Positions 48,415-57,261 of a DNA stretch of 64,000 nucleotides are shown here, one piece after another; the stretch's first letter is position 1; each line of letters starts with the position of its first letter. The DNA is from Mycobacterium sp. GA-0227b (lineage in GTDB: Bacteria; Actinomycetota; Actinomycetes; Mycobacteriales; Mycobacteriaceae), in contig NZ_LQIK01000023.1 of the NCBI RefSeq assembly GCF_001499855.1, positions 124,001 to 188,000 of the forward strand. Reading direction: 5' to 3'. A program made the position numbers and the translations under genes. The notes below the pieces were generated by a model. That model was not told where the DNA came from. It did not search any database and saw only the letters and a program-made list of their open reading frames with translations.

Positions 48415-49587
48415 CTACGCGGAAGACATCAGAGCTTCATGGCACACCCGTACCGGATCTTCGACGTCGGCAACCGTCGCTCCGGCCCGCCGCGCTGCGT
48501 CCCGGTAGCCGGGTTCGGCCAGCACCTCGCGCACCGCCCGCGCCAGCGCGTCCGGGCTGAGAGGACGCACGAGTTGCGCGCTGCCCTGCCGCACAACACG
48601 ATTCGCAATCTCCCACTGGTCGCCGCCGCCCGGCACCACCACCATCGGCACCCCGGCCAGCAGCGTCTTGGCGACCATGCCGTGTCCCCCGCCGCAGATC
48701 ACCAGATCGGCGTGCGACAGCAGTTCGTCCTGTCTACCCAGCCCGATGACCGCCCACGGCGGCACCGCGACGTCCGTGCCGCCGAGGCGCGACACCACCA
48801 CCCGCGATCCCGGCGGCAACACCGGTCCCGGCGTCAGTGCCTCCAGCGCAACCTCGGCCAGGCCGCCGGCGCCGGTGGTGGCGGTGGACGGCGCGACGAC
48901 CACCACGGGACCGGTACCCGCCGGGATGTCCAGCGTCGTCGACGTCGGCTCGAAGTGCAGTGGACCCACCACCACGGCTTCGGCCGGCCAGTCGGGCCGC
49001 GGCACCTCGAGTGCGGGCAGGGTGGCGATCAGCCTTCGGCGTGGACCGGGATCGGTTGCCGGCAATCCGATCTCGGCCCGCGCGGCCGCGCGCTGGCGAA
49101 CGCCTTCCCGCCACGACCGGGCCGAAAGCGTACGCAGCACCGCGTCGCGCAACCGGCCGCGGACACCCACCCCCGGCGCCAACCCGGTGCCGATCGGCGG
49201 CAGTCCTTTCGACGGCCGGTACAGCGGATGCGGGTTCAACTCCACCCACGGCAGCTCGAGAAGTTCGGCGCACAACCCGCCGGCCGTGGTGATGACGTCG
49301 GAGACCACCAGATCCGGTGCGATCTCGCCCAGCTGCGGCGCGTTGAGCACCGCCATCCGGGCGCCGCGCCGGTGGATCTTCGCACCGGCGTCTGCATCGT
49401 CGTCGCTGTCGGTCGGGTCCAGCCCGAGCAGTTCGACGGCGGGCAGCCCGGCGCCGTGAGCGGTGTCCAGCCATTCCACACCGGTGAGCAGCATGGGCGA
49501 ATCCCCATTGGCCAGAAAGCGAAGGCACAGTGCGATCGCCGGGAAGGCGTGCCCCGGATCCGGTCCGGCGACAACCGCGACGCGCAT
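48415..49587 (-). CDS. MGT-family glycosyltransferase
   Basis: 390 residues from ATG 49587 (MRVAVVAGPDPGHAFPAIALC). GT-B fold: Rossmann opening VVAGPDPGHAFPAIALCLRFLANG, and C-terminal donor site GHGMVAKTLLAGVPMVVVPGGGDQWEIANRVVRQG (macrolide/UDP-glycosyltransferase type). Matches Rv2739c. Acceptor unknown; related enzymes glycosylate phenolics, antibiotics or lipids. The frame remains open upstream past 49587, but the conserved start fits here. Confidence 0.87.
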   Translation of the reverse strand: MRVAVVAGPDPGHAFPAIALCLRFLANGDSPMLLTGVEWLDTAHGAGLPAVELLGLDPTDSDDDADAGAKIHRRGARMAVLNAPQLGEIAPDLVVSDVITTAGGLCAELLELPWVELNPHPLYRPSKGLPPIGTGLAPGVGVRGRLRDAVLRTLSARSWREGVRQRAAARAEIGLPATDPGPRRRLIATLPALEVPRPDWPAEAVVVGPLHFEPTSTTLDIPAGTGPVVVVAPSTATTGAGGLAEVALEALTPGPVLPPGSRVVVSRLGGTDVAVPPWAVIGLGRQDELLSHADLVICGGGHGMVAKTLLAGVPMVVVPGGGDQWEIANRVVRQGSAQLVRPLSPDALARAVREVLAEPGYRDAARRAGATVADVEDPVRVCHEALMSSA

Positions 49588-49629
49588 TGGGCCTACCCTG
49601 CCACAGCGACTCGGCACTAGGCTGGGCCC

Positions 49630-50070
49630 ATGACCGACCAGGCTTCCGGACTGAGAACCGACGTCGACAACATCCGAGCGGTGGAGACCTTCCTCTACGC
49701 CCTGCAGGACGAGGATTTCGCGACTGCCGACAGCTTGCTCGCCGACAACACCGAATGGCAGAACGTCGGGCTCCCCACGATCCGCGGTCGCGAACGCATC
49801 ATCGGCGTGATGCGGCGTGGCGAGGGCCGCTTCGGTTTCGAGGTGAAGATCCATCGCATCGCCGGCGACGGCAACAGCGTGCTGACCGAACGCACCGATG
49901 CGCTTGTGCTCGGGCCGGTGCGTCTGCAGTTCTGGGTGTGCGGGGTCTTCGAGGTGCATGCCGGCCGAATCACGTTGTGGCGCGATTACTTCGACTATGT
50001 GGATTTCGGGAAGGCCATCCTGCGGGGAATCGCCGCGACGGTGTTCCCGGCCCTGCGCCCCACGATGTAG
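49630..50070 (+). CDS. ephG: limonene-1,2-epoxide hydrolase-like EphG
   Basis: 146 residues from ATG 49630. SnoaL/LEH-like cone fold: VETFLYALQDEDFATADSLLADNTEWQNVGLPTIRGRERI and the catalytic-type WRDYFDYVDFGKAI with Arg-Asp. M. tuberculosis Rv2740 (EphG) hydrolyses fatty and sterol epoxides. Divergent from the glycosyltransferase; convergent with pspM. Confidence 0.85.
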   Translation: MTDQASGLRTDVDNIRAVETFLYALQDEDFATADSLLADNTEWQNVGLPTIRGRERIIGVMRRGEGRFGFEVKIHRIAGDGNSVLTERTDALVLGPVRLQFWVCGVFEVHAGRITLWRDYFDYVDFGKAILRGIAATVFPALRPTM

Positions 50071-50078
50071 TTCAGCCG

Positions 50079-50909
50079 TTACGCGCCGCGGACGTGGCCA
50101 AGTTCGTCGAACGCCTGGGCCCAGCCGAGCAGGCGGTCGGTGGCATTGGTCAACTCGTCGCGGTAGCGCTGTTGCCACATCGGCGAGGTAGAGGTGGATC
50201 CGGCGTTTGCCGCGGACACCAGTTGGGCTGCGGCGCCGACCATTTCGTTGTACTGCCGCGCGCCGTGATCGAGTTGCGCACTGAACGCCGCGATGGTGGG
50301 TGTCAGATGGGCGCGTGATTGCGGCGTCGACCGGATGGCCCGCTCCATCGACACCACTTCATTCGCGGTCGCGGCCATGGTCACTGCGGTCTGATTGGCC
50401 GCGGCGGTCAACTCGCGAAGCTCGTCGGCCGGCAGCATCCGTCCGCGCTCCATCACGCCCAGCAGTGAGAACAATCCGCGTTCAGAGGCCGCCAGTGCTG
50501 CCATCGGCTGACGGGCGGCCGACCCCCACGGTGGAAGCCGACGGGTGGCGCGGGATCGCGGCGGCGGCAACGGCTCGCGTCGCAGCCACCGGTACCGCAG
50601 GAATGCCAGCGTGGCCAGAAACGCCGCACCGACCGCGATCGGAGATGGGATGAGCAGCGCCCAAGCGGGCGTGTCCCACGCCGCCACCAATCCCGTCACG
50701 CCGATCCAGAACACACAGGAAACCGTGAAGAGCAGGGTGAGCCGCAGCGCCCAGCGCCGCTTGCGCAGCAACTTCGCGCGCGGATCCGCGGCGGCGTTCA
50801 GCTTGGCGGCCAGCACGTCGGACCACTCGGCGGCGGTGTCGATTCCGTTCTGGAAACCACGCTGCACCAGCGAGCGCCACGGCTCCGGTCGACTCGTTCG
50901 CGAACTCAC
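50079..50909 (-). CDS. pspM: Psp-system membrane protein PspM
   Basis: 276 residues from GTG 50909. Two transmembrane helices (LRLTLLFTVSCVFWIGVTGLVAAW and ALLIPSPIAVGAAFLATLAFLRY, ~55-105) with a long helical C-terminal domain (LTAAANQTAVTMAATANEVVSMERAI, FSAQLDHGARQYNEMVGAAAQL). Corresponds to Rv2743c, which tethers PspA to the membrane under envelope stress. It begins 12 bases after the pspA stop. The next M. tuberculosis gene, pspN, is missing here. Confidence 0.85.
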   Translation of the reverse strand: MSSRTSRPEPWRSLVQRGFQNGIDTAAEWSDVLAAKLNAAADPRAKLLRKRRWALRLTLLFTVSCVFWIGVTGLVAAWDTPAWALLIPSPIAVGAAFLATLAFLRYRWLRREPLPPPRSRATRRLPPWGSAARQPMAALAASERGLFSLLGVMERGRMLPADELRELTAAANQTAVTMAATANEVVSMERAIRSTPQSRAHLTPTIAAFSAQLDHGARQYNEMVGAAAQLVSAANAGSTSTSPMWQQRYRDELTNATDRLLGWAQAFDELGHVRGA

Positions 50910-50921
50910 TGGTGACCTCGG

Positions 50922-51737
50922 TTATTGGGACAGCGGATTTTCCGGCGTGGCCTGCTGCGGATTGGCCGCCGGGGTCGCGGGCTGGGCCGCGGCATTGCCG
51001 CCCGCAGGCAATTGCTCACCGCGCATCGAGGCGCGGATCTGCTCCAACCGCGAGTGCCCGGCCATCTGCACGCTCGCCTGCTGGACCTCCAGCATCCGGC
51101 CCTGCACCGAGTTCTGCGCGAGCTCGGCCTCGCCCATCGCGTTGGCGTAGCGGCGTTCGATCTTCTGACGCACCTCGTCGAGGCTGGGCGTGGTGCCCGG
51201 CGCGGCCAACTCGCTCATCGACCGCAGCGACGAGCTGACCTGCTCCTGCATCTTGGCCTGTTCGAGCTGGGACAGCAGCTTGGTGCGCTCGGCGATCTTC
51301 TGCTGCAGCATCATCGCGTTCTGCTCGACGGCCTTCTTGGCCTGGCCGGCCGCGTTGAGCGCCTGATCGTGCAGGGCCTTGAGGTCCTCCACGCTCTGCT
51401 CGGCGGTCACCAGCTGCGCGGCGAACGCCTCGGCGGCGTTGTTGTACTCGGTTGCCTTGGCGGCATCGCCGGAGGCAACGGCCTGATCGGCCAGCGTCAG
51501 CGCTTGGCGGACATTGACCTGCAGCTTCTCGATGTCGGCGAGTTGGCGGTTGAGCCGCATCTCCAGCTGGCGCTGGTTTCCGATCACCTGGGCGGCCTGC
51601 TGCGTCAACGCCTGGTGCTGGCGCTGAGCCTCCTCGATGGCCTGCTGGATCTGCACTTTCGGGTCGGCGTACTCGTCGACCTTCGAGCTGAACAGCGCCA
51701 TGAGGTACTTCCACGCCTTGACGAACGGATTGGCCAT
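50922..51737 (-). CDS. pspA: phage-shock protein A family (35-kDa antigen)
   Basis: 271 residues from ATG 51737. Almost wholly coiled-coil: [87 protein letters not shown], ending in a Gln/Pro-rich tail. Corresponds to Rv2744c. Binds membranes and ClgR, helping to hold envelope integrity during proton-gradient or envelope stress. Between clgR (113 bases upstream) and pspM. Confidence 0.93.
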   Translation of the reverse strand: MANPFVKAWKYLMALFSSKVDEYADPKVQIQQAIEEAQRQHQALTQQAAQVIGNQRQLEMRLNRQLADIEKLQVNVRQALTLADQAVASGDAAKATEYNNAAEAFAAQLVTAEQSVEDLKALHDQALNAAGQAKKAVEQNAMMLQQKIAERTKLLSQLEQAKMQEQVSSSLRSMSELAAPGTTPSLDEVRQKIERRYANAMGEAELAQNSVQGRMLEVQQASVQMAGHSRLEQIRASMRGEQLPAGGNAAAQPATPAANPQQATPENPLSQ

Positions 51738-51850
51738 GTCAGTTCACTCCGCCTTCGTGTCGTTGTCTCGGACTCGCCGCCCGGCTTACCGTGCTGCCCA
51801 ATCTATCGGGTCAGCGCGCATCGCCACACCCACTCAGTGTCCGACCGGGC

Positions 51851-52171
51851 TCAGGCGACCGCCATCGACACGACCTGCGGGATGACCACCTTGGTGGTGG
51901 CGTCGATGTTGGCTGCCCCGGCGAACGCGGCACGCTCCTCGCGCTCCATCTCCAGACCGGCGTCGGAAAGCACCCGGGACAGCGGAATGTCGAGAGCGCC
52001 GCAGATCGCGCCGAGCAGTTCGCTCGAGGCTTCCTTGCGCCCGCGTTCGACCTCGGAGAGATAGCCCAGGCTGACCCGCGCGGTATCGGATACCTCGCGC
52101 AGGGTGCGCCCCTGGTCGACGCGGGCCCGACGCAGCACGTCGCCGATCACCTCGCGAAGCAATGCCGTCAT
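51851..52171 (-). CDS. clgR: stress regulator ClgR
   Basis: 106 residues from ATG 52171. Cro/C1-type helix-turn-helix in residues ~1-65 ([49 protein letters not shown]). Ends VSMAVA, a hydrophobic tail of the kind recognised by ClpXP/ClpCP in other actinobacteria. Activates clp proteases and psp genes. A SigE-type promoter precedes it. Corresponds to Rv2745c. Confidence 0.9.
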   Translation of the reverse strand: MTALLREVIGDVLRRARVDQGRTLREVSDTARVSLGYLSEVERGRKEASSELLGAICGALDIPLSRVLSDAGLEMEREERAAFAGAANIDATTKVVIPQVVSMAVA

Positions 52172-52227
52172 CGTGCTCTCCCTCCGGAGTCAGTGGCTGG
52201 GCCTTGTAAAGGGCGGTGTACTAGGGC

Positions 52228-52255
52228 AACGCCGCATGCGGGGCGGTTGGTTCCC
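52228..52255 (-). promoter_or_regulatory. SigE-type promoter of clgR
   Basis: On the minus strand GGGAACC (52255-52249), 17 bases, CGTT (52231-52228): the ECF SigE pattern GGAAC...CGTT, 57 bases before the clgR start. M. tuberculosis clgR is SigE-dependent. The same pattern precedes sigB at 12773-12799. Confidence 0.72.
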
Positions 52256-52325
52256 GGATGGCGCAGATCACTGTTGAACCACAGTCGTCTTGCTGCGATC
52301 GGCGGGGCCGCGACCGGTGCGCGGG

Positions 52326-52946
52326 TCACCGATCAGCGGGTCGGCCCTTGGAGTCCTTGATCGCGGAGACGACGTAGTCGACGCCGGTCACCACCGTCAG
52401 GACCAGCGCCGCCCACATGATCACCCAGGCCGAAGACAGCCACGCACCCGACAGCGGCAGCACGAACAGGCCGATCGCCACGGCCTGCACCAGGGTCTTG
52501 AGCTTGCCGCCCCGACTGGCGGGGATCACCCCGAACCGCAGCACGGCGAACCGCAACACGGTGATGCCGATCTCGCGAATCAGGATCACCGCCGTGATCC
52601 ACCACGGAAGGTCGCCCAGTATCGAAAGCCCGATCAGCGCCGCACCGATGAGGGCCTTGTCGGCGATCGGATCGGCCAGTGTGCCGAATTCGGTCACCAT
52701 GCCATAGCTGCGGGCCAGCGCCCCGTCGAATCGGTCGGTGATCACGGCGACGCTGAACACCACGAATGCCGCTATGCGCCAGAAGGTTTCATGGCCATCA
52801 CCGACGAAGAGCACCACCAGGAAAACGGGAACCAACGCCATCCGCACGCCGGTGAGCACGTTCGCGATGTTCGCTACGCGGGCGCGCGGAGCCAGCGGAT
52901 CTGTATGGGGTTGGCCCGGCACCGCAACAGAATATCGGTTGCTCAA
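52326..52946 (-). CDS. pgsA3: CDP-alcohol phosphatidyltransferase PgsA3
   Basis: 206 residues from TTG 52946 (LSNRYSVAV), which matches the M. tuberculosis length and N-terminus; GTG 52961 or GTG 52922 are other options. Active-site motif in DRFDGALARSYGMVTEFGTLADPIADK (D-G-x2-A-R-x8-G-x3-D-x3-D). Multiple helices (MALVPVFLVVLFVG, AAFVVFSVAVI, AVAIGLFVLPLSG, VIMWAALVLTVVTG). Makes phosphatidylglycerol phosphate from CDP-diacylglycerol. Head-to-head with argA with almost no spacer. Confidence 0.88.
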   Translation of the reverse strand: MSNRYSVAVPGQPHTDPLAPRARVANIANVLTGVRMALVPVFLVVLFVGDGHETFWRIAAFVVFSVAVITDRFDGALARSYGMVTEFGTLADPIADKALIGAALIGLSILGDLPWWITAVILIREIGITVLRFAVLRFGVIPASRGGKLKTLVQAVAIGLFVLPLSGAWLSSAWVIMWAALVLTVVTGVDYVVSAIKDSKGRPADR

Positions 52947-52963
52947 ACGGATACTCTCCACCT

Positions 52964-53473
52964 GTGAGCGCAGAATCCTGCGAGGTCGTCGTGCGGCGTG
53001 CGCGAACCTCGGATGTCCCCGCCATCAAGGCTCTGGTCGACATCTACTCCGGCAAGATCCTGCTGGAGAAGAATCTGGTGACGCTCTACGAAGCCGTACA
53101 GGAGTTCTGGGTCGCCGAGAGAGACGGCGAACTGATCGGGTGTGGCGCGCTGCACGTGCTGTGGTCCGACCTTGGCGAGGTGCGCACCGTCGCTGTGCAC
53201 CCGAAGGTCAGGGGCCACGGCGTCGGGCATGCGATCGTCGATCGGCTGCTCGACGTGGCCCGCGAATTGCACCTCGAGCGCATCTTCGTGCTCACCTTCG
53301 AAGTCGAGTTCTTCACCAAACACGGGTTCAAGGAGATCGACGGTACCCCGGTCACCGCTGAGGTCTACGAGGAGATGTGCCGTTCGTATGACACCGGTGT
53401 CGCGGAGTTCCTCGACCTGTCCTTCGTCAAACCCAACATCCTCGGCAACACGCGAATGCTGTTGACTCTGTAG
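52964..53473 (+). CDS. argA: N-acetylglutamate synthase (GNAT type)
   Basis: 169 residues from GTG 52964. GNAT fold: VVVRRARTSDVPAIKALVDIYSGKILLEKNLVTLYEAVQEFWVAERDGELIGCGALHVLW, acetyl-CoA motif VHPKVRGHGVGHAIVDRL, and VLTFEVEFFTKHGFKEID. The first enzyme of arginine synthesis in actinobacteria (Rv2747). Ends at a bidirectional hairpin before ftsK. Confidence 0.9.
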   Translation: MSAESCEVVVRRARTSDVPAIKALVDIYSGKILLEKNLVTLYEAVQEFWVAERDGELIGCGALHVLWSDLGEVRTVAVHPKVRGHGVGHAIVDRLLDVARELHLERIFVLTFEVEFFTKHGFKEIDGTPVTAEVYEEMCRSYDTGVAEFLDLSFVKPNILGNTRMLLTL

Positions 53474-53474
53474 C

Positions 53475-53523
53475 GATTTGGGTGTAGTTGGTTGCCTTCG
53501 CCGCAACTAACTACACCGAAATC
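53475..53523. terminator. long hairpin between argA and ftsK
   Basis: GGTGTAGTTGGTTGC (53481-53495) pairs with GCAACTAACTACACC (53503-53517) with one G-T pair over a 7-base loop, and the flanks GATTT/AAATC extend the pairing to 21 bp with one mismatch. Unusually AT-rich for this genome. It serves both convergent genes; it touches the ftsK stop. Confidence 0.8.
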
Positions 53524-55993
53524 ACTCGGACTCGTCGTCGCTGCCGGTGTCCGAACCGCGGATCGACGCGAGCGTCGCCGCCAGCTCGTCGGATTTGACG
53601 AGCACCTCGCGCGCCTTGGAGCCCTCGCTCGGCCCGACGATGTTGCGCGTCTCCATCAAGTCCATCAGCCGGCCCGCCTTGGCGAACCCGACCCGCAGTT
53701 TGCGCTGCAACATCGAGGTGGATCCGAACTGGCTGGACACCACGAGTTCGACCGCCTGCAGGAAGACATCCATGTCGTCGCCGATGTCGGGATCCACGTC
53801 GGTGCGCTCACTGGTGGTCTTCGCGGTCGTGACACCCTCGGTGTACTCGGGCTCGGCCTGCGCCTTGGTGGCCTCGACGACGGCGTGGATCTCCTCGTCG
53901 GTGATGAACGCGCCCTGCAGTCGACGCGGCTTGTTCGCGCCCATCGGCAGGAACAGCCCATCGCCCATGCCGATCAGCTTCTCGGCGCCCTGCTGGTCGA
54001 GGATGACGCGGCTGTCGGTCAGCGACGACGTGGCGAACGCCAGCCGCGACGGCACGTTGGTCTTGATCAGGCCGGTGACGACGTCCACCGACGGCCGCTG
54101 CGTGGCCAGCACCAGATGGATACCTGCGGCGCGGGCCTTCTGCGTGATGCGCACGATCGCGTCCTCGACGTCGCGGGGCGCGGTCATCATCAGGTCGGCC
54201 AACTCGTCGACGATGGCGACGACATACGGGTACGGCTTGTACTCGCGCTGGCTGCCCAACGGTGCGGTGATCTCACCGGAGCGCACCTTCTTGTTGAAGT
54301 CGTCGATGTGGCGCACCCGCGACGCCTGCATGTCCTGGTAGCGCTGCTCCATCTCCTCCACCAGCCACGCCAGCGCGGCGGCGGCCTTCTTCGGCTGGGT
54401 GATGATCGGCGTGATCAGATGCGGAATCCCCTCGTAGGGCGTGAGTTCCACCATCTTCGGGTCGATCAGGATCATCCTGACCTCCTCGGGCGTGGCCCGC
54501 ACCAGTAGAGACACCAGCATCGAGTTCACGAAACTCGACTTGCCGGACCCGGTCGACCCGGCCACCAGCAGGTGCGGCATCTTGGCGAGGTTGGCCGAGA
54601 TGTACTCACCCTCAATGTCTTTGCCCAAGCCGATGACCAACGGGTGGTGATCGCCGCGGGTGGTCGGATCGGTGAGCACGTCGGCCAGGCGCACCATCTC
54701 CCGGTCCACGTTGGGTACCTCGATGCCGACCGCGGACTTGCCGGGGATCGGCGCGAGCATCCGTACGCTCTCGGTCGCGACCGCGTAGGCGATATTGCGT
54801 TGCAGCGCAGTGATCTTCTCGACCTTGACGCCCGGGCCGAGTTCGACCTCGTACCGGGTGACGGTCGGGCCGCGGGTGCAACCCGTGACCGAAGCATTGA
54901 CCTTGAATTGGTCCAGCACCTCGCTGATGGCCTCGATCATCCGGTCATTGCCCGCGCTGCGGCGTTTGGGCGGATCGCCGGCGATCAGCAGATCGAGTGG
55001 CGGCAGCGCGTACGGTCCGTCGACCACGCGGTCCAGCGACAGACTCTGCTGTCTGGCCGGCTTCTTCTTGCGGGACTTGGCGGTTGGCTCGGGAACCGTC
55101 GGCGCCTCGTCCTCGATGGGATAGTTCTCCATGGGCGTGCCGGTGGGCCACGCGCGCGCCGCATCGTCGCCGGGCGGGAATGAGTCGTCGTAATACCCGT
55201 CGGAGAAGTCCTCGCGCTCCGCGATGACGGCCGTGTCCTCGTCGTCGTAATCGTCGTAGTCATAGTCATAATCGCCGAAGCCCCGCGCGGAGAACATCGC
55301 CCGCACCGTCGACGGCACTTCGCGGATCGTGGTCCCGGTCACCAGCAGGACACCGAACAGCACACCGATGAACAACAGTGGCGCGGCGATCCACGGTGTC
55401 AGCCCGTCTGAGAGCGGACCGCCGATCGCGAAGCCGAAGAAGCCCGCGGCGTGTTGCCGGTCGGCTGGAGCCTGGGGGGAGCCGGCCCACAGGTGCCACA
55501 ACCCGAGGGCAGGCAACGCGATCATCGTCGAGCCGAGAATCAGCCTCGGCCTGGCGTCCGGGTCCGGTTCGGTGCGCATGAGCGTGACGCCGACGGCCGC
55601 CACCGCAAGCGGAACGAGCACGACGGCAGCGCCGATCAACGTCCGCAGGAAGGTGTCGAGCCATTCGCCCACCGGCCGAGCGGCGCCGAACCACGAACTC
55701 GCCGCGACGACGACGGCGAGACCGAGCAGCGCAAGCGCGATGCCGTCGCGGCGATGGCCGGGTTCGAGATCGCGGGCACGACCGACCGAACGCGCGGTGC
55801 TGCCGGCACCCTTGGCCAGCATCAGCCACCCCGCCCGCACCCCACGGCCTACCGTGGCGCCGGCCGACGAGATCGGCGACGTGGTCCGGCGCGGCGCCGG
55901 TTTACGACGGGGCGCCGTCCGGCTGCCCGATCGCGAACCGGCCTTTGACCTGCTCGAACGGTTCCCAGAGCGGGCGGCGGTCTTACTAGGCAT
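53522..55993 (-). CDS. ftsK: DNA translocase FtsK
   Basis: 823 residues from ATG 55993 (MPSKTAARS). Basic, Ser/Arg-rich N-terminus; four transmembrane helices (~70-240: IALALLGLAVVVAASSWFG, LIGAAVVLVPLAVAAVGVTLM, IALPALGLWHLWAG, IAAPLLFIGVLFGVLLVTG); an acidic, Tyr/Asp-rich linker; then the RecA-like motor with Walker A VAGSTGSGKSSFV, Walker B ILIDPK and VAIVDELADLMM, and a C-terminal gamma winged helix (SMLQRKLRVGFAKAGRLMDLM). Pumps chromosome ends through the septum and activates dif recombination. Confidence 0.96.
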   Translation of the reverse strand: MPSKTAARSGNRSSRSKAGSRSGSRTAPRRKPAPRRTTSPISSAGATVGRGVRAGWLMLAKGAGSTARSVGRARDLEPGHRRDGIALALLGLAVVVAASSWFGAARPVGEWLDTFLRTLIGAAVVLVPLAVAAVGVTLMRTEPDPDARPRLILGSTMIALPALGLWHLWAGSPQAPADRQHAAGFFGFAIGGPLSDGLTPWIAAPLLFIGVLFGVLLVTGTTIREVPSTVRAMFSARGFGDYDYDYDDYDDEDTAVIAEREDFSDGYYDDSFPPGDDAARAWPTGTPMENYPIEDEAPTVPEPTAKSRKKKPARQQSLSLDRVVDGPYALPPLDLLIAGDPPKRRSAGNDRMIEAISEVLDQFKVNASVTGCTRGPTVTRYEVELGPGVKVEKITALQRNIAYAVATESVRMLAPIPGKSAVGIEVPNVDREMVRLADVLTDPTTRGDHHPLVIGLGKDIEGEYISANLAKMPHLLVAGSTGSGKSSFVNSMLVSLLVRATPEEVRMILIDPKMVELTPYEGIPHLITPIITQPKKAAAALAWLVEEMEQRYQDMQASRVRHIDDFNKKVRSGEITAPLGSQREYKPYPYVVAIVDELADLMMTAPRDVEDAIVRITQKARAAGIHLVLATQRPSVDVVTGLIKTNVPSRLAFATSSLTDSRVILDQQGAEKLIGMGDGLFLPMGANKPRRLQGAFITDEEIHAVVEATKAQAEPEYTEGVTTAKTTSERTDVDPDIGDDMDVFLQAVELVVSSQFGSTSMLQRKLRVGFAKAGRLMDLMETRNIVGPSEGSKAREVLVKSDELAATLASIRGSDTGSDDESE

Positions 55994-56129
55994 GCCTGTA
56001 AGCCTAGTCCCTTGAGCCCCAGAACCACCATCTGCCACACAGGTCACAGATGGGTATCCAAAAATTTAGTTAGGTTCGCTGAGTAGGGTGTTTCCCGTCC
56101 GGCCACCCCGCACCGAGGAGTTCATCGCC

Positions 56130-56444
56130 ATGCCCGTCACCATCATCGCCACCATGAAAGCCAAGCCCGAGTCCGTCGACACCGTTCGAGAGGCGTGCAA
56201 GAAGGCCATGGAGGCGGTGCACTCCGAACCCGGGTGCGATCTGTACTCGCTGCATGAGGCCGACGGGACGTTCATCTTCGTCGAGCAGTGGGCCGACGCC
56301 GATGCGCTGCAGGAGCACAGCAAGTCGCCCGCGGTCGCGACGCTGTTCGGCACGGTAGGCGAGCACCTCGACGGCTCACCTGACATCAAGATGCTGCAAC
56401 CGGTCGTCGCCGGTGATCCGAGCAAGGGAGCACTGCGTCCCTGA
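56130..56444 (+). CDS. antibiotic-biosynthesis monooxygenase (ABM) family protein
   Basis: 104 residues from ATG 56130 ([12 protein letters not shown]), GGAG upstream; an earlier GTG would add 14 residues. Ferredoxin-like ABM fold: [67 protein letters not shown]. Overlaps the SDR start (TGATG), so coupled. Matches Rv2749. Substrate unknown. Confidence 0.85.
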   Translation: MPVTIIATMKAKPESVDTVREACKKAMEAVHSEPGCDLYSLHEADGTFIFVEQWADADALQEHSKSPAVATLFGTVGEHLDGSPDIKMLQPVVAGDPSKGALRP

Positions 56445-57259
56445 TGGCTCCGCTCGACGGCAAGGTCGCCTTCATCACCGGCGCGGCCAGGGGCCAGGGA
56501 CGGGCAGAAGCCGTCAAGCTGGCGTCCGATGGCGCCGACATCATCGCGGTCGACATCTGCGAGCAGATCGCGTCGGTCCCGTACCCCCTTGCGACGGCGG
56601 ATGAGCTGGCCGAGACAGTGAAGCTCGTCGAGGACACCGGCGCGCGAATAGTGGCTCACCAGGCCGACGTTCGCGACCACGAGTCGTTGCAAGGCGCGCT
56701 GCAGGCGGGCCTCGACGAGTTCGGCGGGCTCGACATCATGATCGCCAACGCCGGAATCGCACCGATGAAGTCAGGCGAGACCGGTTGGCGTGACGTGATC
56801 GACGTCAACCTGACCGGCGTCTTCCATACGATCGAGGTGAGCCGCCAGCCGCTGACCGAGCGCGGCGGCGGCGCGGTGGTGCTGATCAGTTCGGTGATGG
56901 GCCTCGTCGGCGGCGGAAGCGACGATTCCGGCTCGATCGGCTACGCCGCCGCAAAGCACGGTATCGTCGGGCTGATGCGGGTCTACGCGAACCTGCTTGC
57001 GCCGCACAATATTCGGGTCAACTCGATACACCCGGCGGGCGTCGATACGCCGATGATCAACAACGAGTTCATCCAGCGGTGGCTCGACGAGGTCGTCACG
57101 CAGACCGGCAAGCCCATCGACATGGGCAACGCGCTGCCGGTCGAAACCCTCGACCCCGACGACATCGCCAACGCGGTCGCGTTCCTGGTCTCAGACGCCG
57201 CGCGCTACATCACCGGTGTGACGCTGCCCGTCGACGCTGGCTACATCAACAAGCGCTGA
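56444..57259 (+). CDS. short-chain dehydrogenase (mycofactocin-coupled type)
   Basis: 271 residues from ATG 56444. Rossmann GxxxGxG in [11 protein letters not shown] (residues ~13-23), [30 protein letters not shown] in IANAGIAP, catalytic Ser in [11 protein letters not shown] and YAAAKHG (Tyr-x3-Lys). The long insert after DICEQ is typical of mycofactocin-coupled SDRs. Position of Rv2750. Oxidises a secondary alcohol or sterol, not determined. Convergent with rnj, 2 bases apart. Confidence 0.88.
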   Translation: MAPLDGKVAFITGAARGQGRAEAVKLASDGADIIAVDICEQIASVPYPLATADELAETVKLVEDTGARIVAHQADVRDHESLQGALQAGLDEFGGLDIMIANAGIAPMKSGETGWRDVIDVNLTGVFHTIEVSRQPLTERGGGAVVLISSVMGLVGGGSDDSGSIGYAAAKHGIVGLMRVYANLLAPHNIRVNSIHPAGVDTPMINNEFIQRWLDEVVTQTGKPIDMGNALPVETLDPDDIANAVAFLVSDAARYITGVTLPVDAGYINKR

Positions 57260-57261
57260 CG

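Noticed and set aside
52326..52961. GTG 52961 as the pgsA3 start
   Set aside because: It would leave two bases to argA; the TTG at 52946 matches the M. tuberculosis N-terminus better. Not excluded.
56060..56090. TTAGTTAGGTTCGCTGAG as an IdeR iron box before the ABM gene
   Set aside because: Only one half of TTAGGTTAGGCTAACCTAA fits; the second half is absent.
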